DNA of 64,000 nt from Podocnemis expansa. Its lineage: Eukaryota; Chordata; Testudines; Podocnemididae. The notes beneath the pieces are model-generated. The model did not search any database. It saw only the letters and a list, made by a program, of their open reading frames with translations, and had not been told where the DNA came from. How positions within the stretch are numbered: position 1 is the first letter of the stretch; every line of letters starts with the position of its first letter. Below are positions 12,356 to 24,097 of the stretch, in pieces. The stretch spans positions 136,020,173-136,084,172 of the forward strand of contig ML681963.1 in the NCBI GenBank assembly GCA_007922195.1, given 5' to 3'. The position numbers and the translations under genes were made by a program.

Positions 12356-12386
12356 GAGAGAGAGAGAGAGAGAAAGAAAGAGGGAG
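12355..12386. repeat. (GA)n microsatellite
   Basis: An uninterrupted run of alternating G and A, followed by 'aaagaaagaggga'. Confidence 0.85.
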
Positions 12387-12630
12387 AGTCTCTATTTTGT
12401 TTGTATTGTCTCCAGTTGCATAAGATTAAAAAAAAAATCTTTCACCAGATAATGAAGTCAAGTTATAGGTGTTCTTGTGTGAGTATTCCTGTACAGGGGA
12501 GAGGGAGAAGGAGAAGGTACTGGAAGCCTCCCATTAAAAGCACCCAAGCGGGAAGCAACCACAGTGCATGCAAGGAAGTTACATGTAGCAGCACAATATG
12601 TATTCAAGAAGTTTGAAGATGAGGCACTGA

Positions 12631-12712
12631 GGCCCTAATCCTCAAAGACATTTAGGCAGCTACCTCTCATGATTTCAGGTGGAATTAGGTGCCTCAGTAC
12701 ATCTGAGGCTCC
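12631..12712. repeat. Ancient palindromic repeat ('ggccctaatcctcaaagac')
   Basis: It matches a dispersed repeat in which 'cctaatcctcaaaggta' and 'taggcagctacct' meet their reverse complements ('aattaggtgcctcagtac'). A short related piece follows the MIR at about 4883-4935. Confidence 0.5.
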
Positions 12713-13117
12713 GCACCTCAGTTCTCGTGCACTAATGCTGGGAGAGTATTACACCATTGACATCCTTGCACAGTTTAGGAGGGATCAGGATCAGGCATGC
12801 TGTTCTGTTATTAAAACAGAGTGGATCAGTCCCATGACAATTTTTAACAATCAAAATAAGGCTATTTTTTGAGTTTGGGAACATGGGCAATAAATGTATA
12901 GAATCTGTTCAGTGAAAATGTTTGAAATGCCTTCTGAATGCCTCAGAATTAGGGAGAGTTTTTCTGTGACTTTTTTTCATCAGACTCGGCTGGTTTTTAT
13001 TGGGCACATAATTGCCATGGCATAGCTTCTAGCCCCAACTTTACCCTTCCCCCTGAGTCTCCTCAATGGGTCAGTGAGATACATTGACTCATTTTCTGAA
13101 AACACTGGCTACATTTT

Positions 13118-13196
13118 GGCTGGAATTTTCTAAGTAGTTTAAAGGAGCTAGGCACCTCAAATCCCCTTGAAATTCATGCTCCTTAGAAAACTATGA
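13118..13196. repeat. Ancient palindromic repeat ('ggaattttctaagtag')
   Basis: The two halves, 'ggaattttctaagtagttta' and 'ctccttagaaaactatgatc', are near reverse complements around 'aaatccccttgaaattca'. A related half is at 19076-19135 ('caaatcccattgaaattca'). Confidence 0.5.
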
Positions 13197-15745
13197 TCTT
13201 TGGTTTACTCTCTCTTTGCACCAGTTAGAAAGGAAGAATCATTCCCTAATGTGGTGTGGGGTGAAGCAGCTCTTTTCTGCTCCCTCTAAGGCAAATTCAA
13301 GATTTCTGTAGTGTGAGTAAGAAAAATGAGTTTGGGGCTTAATAGGGCATCATGATTTTTTCTAAGCTGGGCCAGCAAAGAAATGAGGTTGTTCCCCTGT
13401 TAGAACTCCACACTGTCCACAATGCACCAGGGGATTTTACTTACTCAAAAGGATTTTTAATTATTTTTAAAGACTTCATTCCCCTGGCAGCTCAAGAACC
13501 ACGTACATTTGTCAGTCTACTCAGTAACATGCTTGCTCTAGGCATTCTGAAATTAGTGTTTGAGCACAGAGCAGTGTAAAAGATAGCACAGTGCTGAGGG
13601 AGGATAGAGACTAGCCAGGAGAGAGGGGGTAATATTCCATAGCTAAATTCACCCTTGACATTAAATACACCAGTCTGTGTTCACTGAAATCAATTTCATG
13701 CTGCTGGCATATAGTTTAAGCTATCAGGTATTATCATAAAATATAAAACTAGTAACTGCATCATTAAATCTGCTATATGGCAGTTAGCATATTTTGTCAA
13801 ATAACAATGGGTAAAGAACCTTTTATACAGGAGCAGCCAGCAATACCAAGGTTTTATTTAGATTTCACAGTAAATCTTACTGACCTGTACAAGGCAATAG
13901 ATGATGGTCATTTTCCATTACTTAGTTATATGGACACTATTTAAAATATGAATGTATTATTCTGAGCTCTAACACAGTTCCTGCCCAGAAGGAACTTTAT
14001 AATGTCATATATTCTGTGCTTTCTACTGTACAATGATTAAAAAAATGGGGGAAAATTCTGGTATGTGCTTACTCTGGAATATACCCTGGGTCTGTTCCCT
14101 TTGCACTGCCAGACCACACAGAGGGAATAGAGAGCTGCTTTAAGAGGGCAGCTTGGGATTCTGTGGGTGCAGAGAGAAAGCTAGGTGATGTAAAACCAGC
14201 AGAGCCAGCTCTCTAAGGAGCAGTGGCCATTCCTGGGTGAGTCTGGGTTGGCGTTGGGGTGCACTGCTTTCCGTCCATTCCTAACCATCACAGTGAACTA
14301 ACTGCTCTAGCTGGAGTATTTTAAAAGAGCCGGCTCTTCTGAATTCCGCACAGGGCAGGTTCCATTCATGATCAGGCTGAGAATCAGTGTTAGAATCAGG
14401 GATTTCTGAATCACCTTCCTTTACACCCAGTTCCAACCTCTTCCTAGGTCCTGCCTAAGCACAGCTTACAAAATGGATTTAATTCCTTCTCCTATGTTGT
14501 GTTTTTAAAAAATCTAGACCACGTTAGCCCCCCCACTTCAATGTCACTTGCAGAAAAAGTATGAACCTATTATTATATTTCCTTCTCAGTGGGCGATAGC
14601 TAGAATGAAGGCTTTTATTCTCCTGTTCATCATCCCAGCAATAACTTTTCTCTGAAAGCGCTTCACATTTTCACAGATATCTTTTAAGTTTATCTAGACA
14701 CACAGCTCCATCAAAAGTGGTCTGCAGAAGTGATGAGTTACATCTTGTTGGATGTAACACGGAAGAACTATCATCTTTAAGCATTTCCACTGCATCAGCA
14801 TTGATCCATAGACACCTTTGTGACCAAAACAAGCCTTTTTACTTTGGATTTTTTAAAAAAACTGTGTGACATTCCAGTTGCATTTAGATGGCATAAAAGT
14901 CATCAAATAGCAAATTCTTCCTTAAGAAGCTACCCTTATGTGCAGATACATATTTGTTTAGGAACTATTATCACTAGACCTCTAGGACTAAGAACCCTAA
15001 CATTATGGAAGTAATTCCAGATTCAGGGTTTTTTTCAATTTAGATTTTATAAAAGGTAAAATTAAAGGTGACATGCAACTGCTTTAAAATTGGGTGTGCA
15101 AACATTTTTGTTTCTTTTTTGTGTTTCAACGTGGTTAAAAGGGATCTAGTTTTCTGAAAACAGTGTTGAAGTTTGTCTTTCTGCTTCATTTTTTTGCTTT
15201 AGAAACATCAGGAACATCAAGCCTCATCTTCTCTAGTTTTAGTGGAGAACTATTTGGAAAGTTTATTGTGTGTGTGCTGTACTCTGACCTCTCACACCTT
15301 TGATGAAAGGGGAGAGCGTGTTGAATCTTCACCAAAACTGCCCTTTCTCTGAAATGTTAATTAGTCATTGATGTTAATAGGTGTTAAAAATAGACACAAA
15401 ATTCAGGAGTTTTTAACAGTCTTTTAAATTTTTCCTCTGAATAGTTAAGCATGTACTCTTTTAACACTTGTGATGGTGTTATTTCACTGATTTTCCAGTC
15501 ATCATAGCCTCTTCCAAACTGGATGGGACCTGAAATTCTAACATAAATAATAAGCAGAAGAAACTCTTTAAATACAAATAACTAAATAAAATAAAATGAA
15601 ACAAACCCTGTTTTCATGCCTTCTTCATACACCATGAAGAACTAAAAAAGATAGAGCTCCAGATTTTTCTTTTGCCAGTCATCTTGAAACAAGTATTCTA
15701 TGCTTACTCTAAAAAAAGAAAGACCACAGGATATTAAGGAAAGTA
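13197..15745. other. No gene seen; one possible conserved stretch
   Basis: No ORF above 75 codons and no recognised repeat. The stretch around 14580-14780 has few simple-sequence tracts and could be conserved non-coding DNA, but the sequence alone cannot show that. Confidence 0.4.
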
Positions 15746-15835
15746 AGGGCCTAATCTTGCATCTTTTACTAACACAAATGGTTCTTAGTCATGAAGTCCC
15801 TTTCGTTTGGGTGCGAAAGAGTTAGCAGGATCAGA
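15746..15835. repeat. Ancient palindromic repeat ('cctaatcttgcat')
   Basis: It starts 'gggcctaatcttgcatctt' and ends 'gagttagcaggatcag'. This resembles the dispersed repeat with the form 'cccaatcctgca ... tgcaggattggg'. Highly diverged. Confidence 0.4.
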
Positions 15836-16611
15836 ACAGATTTGCCCTTTTAGTGATACAGCAGCTGAAATTAATCAGGCCATCATCTGCAAGAGAACTA
15901 TGCTGACAGAACCCTACGTCTATGCATAGCCTTCTGGTCTCAGCATGAGTCCTTGTGCATGAGTCTATTTGCGGAATTGGGTCTCAGTTTTTAACTCCTC
16001 TGTCCAACACATCTACTGTTTGTTAAGATGAAAGTCTGACTTAAATTAATGGAATATATCATAGGACCCTATGACACAGGCATCATCCAGTTTATGAATA
16101 AATGAAAGATTTTTCTAAGTAAGACTTTGTCAAAAGCCAGATCTTTATTATATCTGAGCTTTTATTTTTACTGGGTTTTCATCAACAATAATAAAAGCCA
16201 TGAAACTAGAGCAATCACAAAACAAAAACTAAATTTTCACCAACAAATGCAAACCAATTAAGGAGTACTTTTGGAAATTTTCAAAAGTTTGGTTGAAAAT
16301 TTAAAAAAAAATTATACGTGCTACTAAAATAATGGCAAAACAAACCATGACGTCGCAAGAACAGAAACTGTACCTGTAACTGTTTCCAACATAATGGGTT
16401 TATCTTCACAAAAGTGTTGCATGACAGCACAGCCACAGAGAAGTCAATGACTATGGATACACCAAGATTTGAACTTCTGTAAAATGCGATCCAAGATGGA
16501 ATTAATTCGATAAGAAAAGTGAGAGTACCAGTTGTGCCACCAATAAAACTCAGATTGCATATAACTCATATGTAAAGTATAATAATAATGATATGCCACA
16601 CATATAAAGTA

Positions 16612-16735
16612 TATAAATTGACTTAAAGAGTGAGAGTTATTAAGTCAGCTTAAGGAAGCCCTTCAGTCAACTTAATAATTTCTCAGTATACCCAGGGCTC
16701 TGCTTAAGTTGACTTAAGCCCCTCCTGTATACATA
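16612..16735. mobile_element. Decayed copy of the GTCGACTTAA MITE family
   Basis: Read in reverse it follows the 27.39-kb element: 'ggtatgtatacaggagggg', 'cttaagtcaacttaagcaga', 'gccctgggtatactgagaaa', then 'ttattaagttgactgaaggg'. The CG of the GTCGAC boxes is mostly lost to CA or TG, as expected from CpG decay. Only the first ~120 bp of one end remains. Confidence 0.6.
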
Positions 16736-18586
16736 CCTGTTAAGAGCTCCCACTACATGCAATGGCAATTTCTCCTGAGCAAGAACCTCAAGTCAAAGTC
16801 AGGCTCTTTATGTCATTTTCTGTTCCATGGGAATCTTCAAAAATACATTGAGACTTTGAACCAATTCTGAATGCACCTGTGAGCCTGCCTCTCACTGCTG
16901 TTGAACATTAAATATTGTAGGGCTCTGAATGTGTATGGGTTACATAAATAAATGCCAAGCATCATAATAATATTATATATTTTCCTTAAAAACAGACAGG
17001 TTATTAAGCATTTGACTTTAGTGCTCACAATATTTCCATGACAGTTCCTGATTAGTTACTGTTATCTGTCACTTTATAGATTGGCTGTATTCATCTAATC
17101 CTATAGATTAGTGTTGATCTGTTCTCACCTCCATCTGGAAAAGTGCTTATTCTTACAGAGCTCAAAGAACTGAGAAGATGAGGAGAAATGACACATCCAT
17201 CCCATTACCTTGTCAATCATCCTCTGAACAATTACATTAATACCCTCACTCCACCCACAAGCTACTTCTTAGCAGCTTGTAAGGATGTGCTGCTGCTTGC
17301 CCTGATGTGACAGTACCATTATTTTTCCAGTAAGGTGGTTCTACAGCTAATGTCTCAGAAATAGTGTGTGCATTGTTACACTGTGTTCAGCAAGACAACA
17401 TACAAGTTATACAAGCAGGCTTGCAGGATCAATCAGGCGTAACAATTGGAATTCTCTCCATTATATAATGATTCATTTTCCAGTCATGCATAATTTTGAA
17501 CTAGTCGCTTAATGCTTAAAAAAAGAAATGATCCTAATCTATTTTACCCTCTTTCTACAAATATTTGTGTCAATAGTGTGTGTTAAGAGAGTTTGGAATC
17601 TTAGAATAAGAGATACAATTGATTGCCTTTATGGGCTGCATGAAATGGTGGATTTACAGCAGTTGGAAAAGTATAGAAAATGGGGAAAACTTGGTTTGCT
17701 TCCTTGGTAACAAAACCTACAGCACAGCAGGAGACCATAGCATGATAATCAGGGAATTACAGCTGTTAGTCACAGAAAATATGCTGCAGTTGTGGGTCAG
17801 GGACCTGAGGTCATGGCACAGGAAGCAAAATTGTAATTTAGAGGCTGTGAGAAACTCACTGCATACATTAGCTTTCTTGCTACTTAAGGCATCTCTACAC
17901 CTGTTCTTCATGGCGGAAATCAAACACAGACAAAGCACACGCCAAAGACATATAATGATCTGCCTATCACTATGCTGATTCGGTTTATAAATGGAATGCT
18001 ATGTTGCCCTCAACAAAGACAGTAAGAAAAGCTTTTTTCAATGTTTTAAAAAGATGATTCTTTTTTAAAACAATTTTCCTTAGTTTCTCTTGTTATTACT
18101 TTGTTTTCTTGTAAATTTGTAGGACTTTCTAATATATTCTGGAGTTCCAGGATTGTGGGACAATACTACCTTGGAAGTTCTCCTCTTCCTTTTGCACTGT
18201 ATAAAAACTTGAATATAATGATAAAACAATCTATGGATGTTTTTATTGAAATGAGTAGAAATACAAAAGCCCTGCTCAGATATAAAATTTGTATTTGCAT
18301 CCGAGCCGTGATCCTCAAAAATGGTGTATGGCCATCCACAGATTTACAGGGCTCTAGCGATGCAATCTCCTATGTCAGCTGGCAGGTGAATTGTTAAGGT
18401 GTGATATAATTAGTTCAGTATGTTCGGCATATCTACAATTTTTAAGTTAATATTGGTAGTGTTTTCAGGTTGCTAAGAAAATACTGGAATCAAATTATTT
18501 CACTATAATCTGTCTGTGTAACATTAATGGGAGCAAACATAACAGAAGAAAAAAACTGGTAAATGGATGGGCAAGTTTCTGTGTAG
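16736..18586. other. No gene seen
   Basis: Chance ORFs only, the longest 119 codons at 17619-17978, with no recognisable motif. No repeat recognised. Confidence 0.45.
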
Positions 18587-18589
18587 CTA

Positions 18590-18975
18590 GGGGTAAGTTT
18601 ACATTGCAAAATTAATTCAACCTAAGTTACATCAGTGTACAGCCGCCATAGTAATTAAATTATTTTGAATGTCCACACTTTGCTTCTTGAGTTGGCAATG
18701 CCCATCCTCACCAAGAACGGTTCCACCAATTTAATTATCAATATGGGGCATGTGGGAAGGCTTCTGAAAGCCAGCAGCAGTCAAAGTAAGCATTGCAGTG
18801 TCTATGCTGACAGTGTATTGACCTAACTGACAATCGATCTGAGTGCTACATCTATTGCATAGGTATGGTTATTAAGTCAGCATTAAAAAAAGCAGCCATG
18901 ACATTTTAGTGTAGCCACTTATAGAATTAGCATTGACCTAACTCTGTGGTGTCATCCAGACCTCAGGCTATGCAT
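18590..18975. mobile_element. MITE remnant ('acctaactacatcagt' family)
   Basis: It begins 'ggggtaagtttacattgcaa' and includes 'caacctaagttacatcagtg', 'cagtgtctatgctgacagtg', 'attaagtcagcattaaaaaa' and 'cattgacctaactctgtgg'. The segment at 34200-34390 carries the same ordered words. Terminal repeats are degraded and no clear target duplication is visible. Confidence 0.5.
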
Positions 18976-19484
18976 CCACATCAAACAATAGATACATTAG
19001 GGACAAAAAAAAAGTTATAAGAATGTAAAAATATGGTAGAATAAGCAAAAGACACAAGGTGTAAAACTAAGCCAATTTAAGGTGGTTAGGATCCCAAATC
19101 CCATTGAAATTCAGGTCTGTTGGAAGCCCCACATATATTCTAAAGTGCAGACTCTTGAATGGAGTCACAGTTTAGTTAACTATCAGGCAATGAGAATAAG
19201 GCCTGTAAGAAATGTGATTAGTAAATTATTGACAAAAAGGTGTAGAGCTCATTTCTAAAGAATTCCAGTTGTGATCCTGCAGTCCCTAGAGAGGGAACAC
19301 TCATGTTTGCTAAAGTGGGTAGATGACCTTAAATGATTTCTATTCCTATGATAAATGTTCATAAAGTGGACAGGGGAAGGGGAATGGAGGTATACAATTT
19401 AATGGGTAAAAGAACAAACACTAGAGAAACTCAGGAGGTAGTCTTATACTGGCCTGATGCAGCTATCGACTTTTTTAAAAAATA

Positions 19485-19594
19485 GGGCCAGATTTCAGTC
19501 TCAGTTACACCTGAATAAATCTGATGTATCTGTATTAAAGTCAAAAGAGCTACTGTGAATTTAGCCAAGTGTAACTGACTGCAGAATCTGGCCA
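19485..19594. repeat. Ancient palindromic repeat, second copy
   Basis: It starts 'gggccagatttcagtctcag' and ends 'gactgcagaatctggcc', an imperfect inverted pair. Same family as 9814-9902. Confidence 0.6.
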
Positions 19595-19867
19595 GCAGTT
19601 GTTAAATATAATTGTTAACATAATTTTAGCACAAAGCTATCAGTTTCATTATGGCCCATTGCCATGATGTTCCAGGCATCTCCTGAGAGAAGTTGACCCA
19701 TCTCAACTCCCACTGAGTTCTGCGTGAGCTGATGAGCTTCAGCAGCCCTAGAGAAAAACGTACCTTCTGCTATTTTAGGGACACTAATTGGAGCCATTTG
19801 ATTGATTTCTGCACTGCAGAGATCTACAAAAGGTTAGAAGTCACTGTTTCCAGGGGTTTGTCTATAT

Positions 19868-20054
19868 CAGACGTGGCCAAACTGTGGCTTGGGAGCCACA
19901 TGTGGCTCTTGAATGGAAAAGTGTGGCTCATGGAAAAACGCCAGCAAATCAGTTTTGTAGGTAAAAGTATATTGCTATATGCCTCAGTGGAGCTCTTGGA
20001 GGTTTAATAATTAATTTGTGTGGCTCTCAAGTTCCATAAGTTTGGCCACCCCTA
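19868..20054. mobile_element. hAT-type short element with 8-bp target duplication
   Basis: The ends are CAGACGTGGCCAAACT and AGTTTGGCCACCCCTA. The flanks are GTCTATAT (19860-19867) and GTCTAGAT (20055-20062), a 7-of-8 match with the hAT-like CTA core. It carries the 'gagccacatgtggctc' palindrome of the family. At 187 bp it is an internally deleted relative of the copies at 199 and 57365. Confidence 0.85.
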
Positions 20055-20102
20055 GTCTAGATAAACATTTTCCAGTGTATTGGGGCCTCAAATTGTTTTC
20101 TT

Positions 20103-20677
20103 GGCTGTGTTCACACGGCACTTTTGTTTCGAAACAACCTCGTTTCGAAACAAAAAAAACCATGTTCACACGACGCACAGTTGTTTCGAAACAAGGGGAA
20201 GCCCTTGTTTTGAAACAACTGTGTTGTTTCGAAACANNNNNNNNNNNNNNNNNNNNNNNNNNNNNNNNNNNNNNNNNNNNNNNNNNNNNNNNNNNNNNNN
20301 NNNNNNNNNNNNNNNNNNNNNNNNNNNNNNNNNNNNNNNNNNNNNNNNNNNNNNNNNNNNNNNNNNNNNNNNNNNNNNNNNNNNNNNNNNNNNNNNNNNN
20401 NNNNNNNNNNNNNNNNNNNNNNNNNNNNNNNNNNNNNNNNNNNNNNNNNNNNNNNNNNNNNNNNNNNNNNNNNNNNNNNNNNNNNNNNNNNNNNNNNNNN
20501 NNNNNNNNNNNNNNNNNNNNNNNNNNNNNNNNNNNNNNNNNNNNNNNNNNNNNNNNNNNNNNNNNNNNNNNNNNNNNNNNNNNNNNNNNNNNNNNNNNNN
20601 NNNNNNNNNNNNNNNNNNNNNNNNNNNNNNNNNNNNACAACTTGTTTCGAAATAACCCTGTGCGTGTGAACACAGCC
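20103..20677. mobile_element. Harbinger-type MITE (TTTCGAAACA family) containing the assembly gap
   Basis: The ends GGCTGTGTTCACACGG and GTGTGAACACAGCC are inverted repeats flanked by CTT on both sides (20100-20102 and 20678-20680). The visible interior is built of TTGTTTCGAAACAA palindromes. 400 Ns occupy 20237-20636. A complete relative at 47823-48208 is 386 bp long. Confidence 0.8.
20237..20636. other. Assembly gap, 400 N
   Basis: The run of N is exactly 400 long. It interrupts the palindromic interior of a MITE. The long ORFs with X residues that cross it are artefacts. Confidence 0.99.
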
Positions 20678-20680
20678 CTT

Positions 20681-21305
20681 GTGACTTTGCACATGAATTT
20701 GCAATCCCCTGGTTATTTGAGCACTGCTTAGCAATGCCTGTCACAATATGTGATGCACTTCATCCAGTACATCTAATGCCCCAATATCAACCATGTGGGT
20801 GAAATCTGCAATCACTAACCTTCAAATGAACTTACACGGGAAAGTGATAAAACACAAAAACACCGCATCACCTGTGGATGAACACCTTTCACGAAACAGT
20901 AACTCTATATCTGACCTATCAGTCCTCATCCTCAAAGAAAACTGCACAACATTTTCAAAGGATGAGCCTGGAGGTTACATTCATAACTTTTCTAGACAGT
21001 AAAAATCATAGACTTGAACAGAGACACTAGATTTATGGTTTATTATAACAATCTGTAACCCACAAACAACCCTTTCCTCCCCTGGTCCAGCTGCCTTTGC
21101 TCCCTCTTTTCCTTTCCAACCTTTGACTGAAGGGGTTAATGAGCCACATCACCTTGAATGATCTCTTGAAGTATATGTTACCTGCTTATGCTAAGCTGTC
21201 TTTTCCATTTTGTATTCAGCTGTGTCTCTCTGTCAGATTTCCCCATCCTGAAGAAGAGCTCTATGTAAGCATGTCTCTCTCACCAACAGAAGTCGATCCA
21301 GTCAA
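20681..21305 (+). mobile_element. Penelope-like element, 3' fragment with endonuclease C-terminus remnant
   Basis: The frame at 20793-21002 contains 'HKNTASPVDEHLSRNS' and 'SISDLSVLILKEN'. This fits the end of the GIY-YIG endonuclease region of Penelope-like retroelements, where 'SPVGEHF' and 'SDLxVxIL' are typical and a 'GLNRDTG' box usually follows. Here 'ctgaacagagacactag' at about 21014 encodes a damaged version of that box in a shifted frame. Downstream, 'gaagaagagctctatgtaag' and 'ctctctcaccaacagaag' match the 3' untranslated end of this repeat as I know it. The expected terminal part is missing where the Harbinger begins. Family name is from memory; a different non-LTR class is possible. 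Confidence 0.55.
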
Positions 21306-21555
21306 AGTCTATGTGTACATGTAGCCCATTATTTCGAAATAACTCATTTTGAAATAATTTATTTTGAAATAAAAACGTTATTTTGAAATAACCGGACCTG
21401 AAATAACCAAAAATCGAGTCGAAATAAGGGAAAAGCTGGAATTGAAATAGCACATCCAAACACAGGACTTGCTATTTCGTTTTAGGAGAGGGGCACGATG
21501 GAAGCTGTGGCAACATGGCCCCCTCCCTGGGCCATGTTGCCAGCCATGTTGCCAG

Positions 21556-21570
21556 CCAATCCTATAAAAG
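21556..21570 (+). promoter_or_regulatory. CCAAT plus TATA box of the Harbinger transposase gene
   Basis: CCAAT at 21556-21560 is followed directly by TATAAAAG at 21563-21570. The first in-frame ATG downstream is at 21630, a spacing that fits a short 5' untranslated region. Another in-frame ATG at 21498 lies upstream of the TATA box and is therefore a less likely start. Confidence 0.55.
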
Positions 21571-21629
21571 CAGGCACCAATCTCACTTCTCTGTCCATTC
21601 TGGCTAGCAGGACTCTGCAAGAGACAGAC

Positions 21630-22818
21630 ATGGACGCTGCCCAGCTGCCTAGCCTTCGCCATGAGGCCACTAGACCCGCTGCATGCCTGCAGAGTGTTCT
21701 CCTGTTGGGGGACACTCTGCTTGCAGATCCCGATGCTGCCCAGGCTGTGTCCCAGGCTGCCAGCAGCCTGGGCCTCAGAGCTGCCCTAGTTCCCCTGCCC
21801 CTTTCTGTGCCTCGCCAGATCTGGGCCCAGGAGACCAGCACAGACTGGTGGGAGCGGGTAGTGCTCTGAACCTGGGGGACAATCAGTGGCAGAGGAATTT
21901 CTGGATGACCAGGGCCAGGTTCAACCACCTGGTAGCAGAACTTGCCCTGCTCCTGTGCTGAAGGGACACCATCAAGAGACCGGCCATCCCTGTTGACAAA
22001 AGAGTGGCCATCGCTCTGTGGAAGATGGTCACTCCAGAGTCGTACAGATCCATGGCGCACCTCTTTGGTGTTGGCAGGTCCACCATCAGGATCATCCTGA
22101 TACAGGTCACCAGGGCCATCAACAGGATCCTGCGGTGGTGCCTCGTTACTCAAGGGGAGCTGCAGGACACCATGGACGGCATGGCCACCCTGGGATTCCC
22201 CAATTGTGTGGGGATACTGGATGCCATGCACATCCCTGTGAGGGCCCCGGAGCACCGAGCCACTGAGTACCAGAATCGCAAGATGTACTACTGTGTCATC
22301 ATGCAGGCCCTTGTGGACCACCAGGGCGTCTTCCAGAACTGTTACATAGGCTGGCCAGGAAGGGCGCATGAAGCAAGAGTCCTCCGGAACTCTGCCCTAT
22401 ACCAGGGCATGGAGGCGGGCAGCTTCTTCCTTCCCCCCATAAAATCAATGTCAGGGAAGTAGAGGTGCCCATCCTCATTGTTGCCTTCCCGGCCTATCCC
22501 CTCCGCCCGTGGCTTATGCACCCCTATGCAGGGCCCCTTGATCCTCCCTAGCAGCTTTTCAATCGGCATTTGAGCTGCTGCCGCCAGGTGTTTGAGCGGG
22601 CCATTGGACGGTTGAAGGCACCCTGGAGGTGCCTCCTTACCCGCCTCTACCTTGGGGAGGAGATGACGTCGGAGGTCATCAGTGCGTGCGTGGCCCTGCA
22701 CAATTTCTGTGAGCTGTGGGGCAAGACCATTGCTGCTCCCTGGGAGGCTGAGGCCCAGCTCATTGGGGGCCAATACGAGAAGCACACAACTGTGTCCCCA
22801 TGGGAGCAGGCATCATGA
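21630..22818 (+). pseudogene. Harbinger (HARBI1-like) DDE transposase, broken
   Basis: Family members are nuclease-like transposases that cut and paste the element with the help of a Myb-like partner. In order the sequence shows 'WWERVVL', 'NFWMTRARFNHLVAELA', 'KRVAIALWKMVTPESYRS', 'FGVGRSTIRIILIQV', 'GFPNCVGILDAMHIPV', 'QALVDHQGVFQN', 'YIGWPGRAHEARVLRNS', 'PAYPLRPWLMHPY', 'ERAIGRLKAPWRCLLTRL' and 'VALHNFCELWG', a nearly complete family order. The first catalytic Asp (codon at 22220) and the late Glu before GRLK remain. The middle Asp, expected in 'GDPAYPL', is replaced ('AFPAYPL'). Damage: a frameshift near 21868, an in-frame TGA at 21959-21961, a frameshift near 22442 and an in-frame TAG at 22549-22551. 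The start at 21630 (MDAAQLP) was chosen because it follows the TATA box. Confidence 0.9.
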
Positions 22819-22968
22819 AGGGCTGTCACAATATGTGACACGCTCACAAACACCTTTGCCACAGAGGAGGACCTCTGAGGGTCAGGCCTGCCCCGCCACA
22901 CGCCACCCTCTCCCCCCTTCTACCATAGCCAGCCCCCACCCATCCACCCACACTTATGAAGCACACCA

Positions 22969-22974
22969 AATAAA
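22969..22974 (+). terminator. Polyadenylation signal AATAAA after the transposase
   Basis: A canonical AATAAA lies ~150 bp after the transposase stop, in the spacer before the convergent minus-strand gene. Confidence 0.5.
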
Positions 22975-23540
22975 ACAAGACACTCACTAATATCAGTTGT
23001 GAACTGCTTATTTTAACATAACAGGGGGGTTGGGGCAAGGAGGGGCTGGAGAGGGTTAGGGGATGTGGAAGTGTGCAGGGTCACTGAGGGGAGGGCCTTC
23101 AACTGGGAGATGAGATTAGAGTGGGGGTCACTGGGGGGAGAGGAGTTCTCAGGCAGGGCCTTGGTGGGTGTCCTGGCGAGGGGGTCTGCCACGGCCCTGC
23201 CCGTGGCCACCCCGGGTCTGGAGCTGCCTTGGAGGAGGGCCCTGAGGCGGTGCTCCGCCAGCTGCTGGTGGGGCGGTGTTGTCTGCAATGTGGCACAGAC
23301 TGGTGGCCGCATCCCCCAGGGCTGTGCCAAGGCAATCCATGGCCGTGGCTTGCCGCTCCATGGCCATGGCCTGCCTCTCGAACACGGCCACCAGGCGGTC
23401 ATCAGTGGTAGCCCCTTGGCGCAGCAGCTGGAGGGCGGCATCCTAGCGGGCAGCCTGCTGTCACCGCCAGGCCTGGGCAGATGCCTTGGCACGTTTGCCT
23501 AAGTCCTCAAGGCTGGCCAGGATTTCCCCCCGCATCTGGG

Positions 23541-23572
23541 GGCCCCTCCTCCTCCTCCTCCTCCTGGGTCTG
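23541..23572. repeat. (TCC)n run encoding poly-Glu on the minus strand
   Basis: 'ctcctcctcctcctcctc' encodes the Glu run of the Myb/SANT-like pseudogene. Confidence 0.7.
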
Positions 23573-23621
23573 GGGGTGCCAGGTGGGCTCCATGCTGGAT
23601 GGCGAGCGGCTGTGCGAACTG

Positions 23622-24097
23622 CTGGAGGAAAGCATAAAACAGGGTTGGACCCTGCTACCTGCTGGCCTTGCCTGTGTGCAGCCTGTCTGCAGCACACAGC
23701 TCCACCATGACTGTCAGCAGGAATCCAGACCTGGGCCCTGTGGGACATTGCCCCAGAGGCACGCATGGCCTAGTGGTGAACACAATGGTGAGCTGTATTC
23801 ACCCAAAAGACTTGCTCTGGGGAGTCTCCCAAGGCCACTTGCCAGTGGTCTGGTCTGCATGCTGTGCACCCTGCCCAAGATGCAGCTGCATCTTTCACAC
23901 CCATCCTGTGTTAACCAACCCCAGGCACACAGGGGCCTGTCACCCTGGTGCCACATGTCTTTCAGGCACCCATGCCCATGGGAGGGCCTCTGCCCCCCCC
24001 GGCCCTGTGCCCTGCCTGTCCCTGTGCTGTACCCCCTCACTGCCCGTGACCTGGGCAGGCCTACCGCCGCCTGCTTGTATGGGACAGGAAGACTCAC
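23622..24097 (-). other. Probable intron of the Myb/SANT-like gene
   Basis: On the minus strand a donor-like GTGAGT (24097-24092) follows 'cccctgtca', and a pyrimidine-rich acceptor 'gctttcctccag' ends at 23622. The intervening 476 bp shows no protein similarity, while the frames on both sides resemble the family. Two-exon structure is common for this gene. Prediction by eye. Confidence 0.4.

Noticed and set aside
20011..20744. ORFs of 190-237 codons across the N run
   Set aside because: They consist mostly of X from 400 undetermined bases, with flanks of palindromic MITE sequence.
21482..22369. 295-codon minus-strand ORF opposite the transposase
   Set aside because: It is an antisense shadow of the Harbinger transposase. 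The plus strand carries the recognisable family motifs in order.
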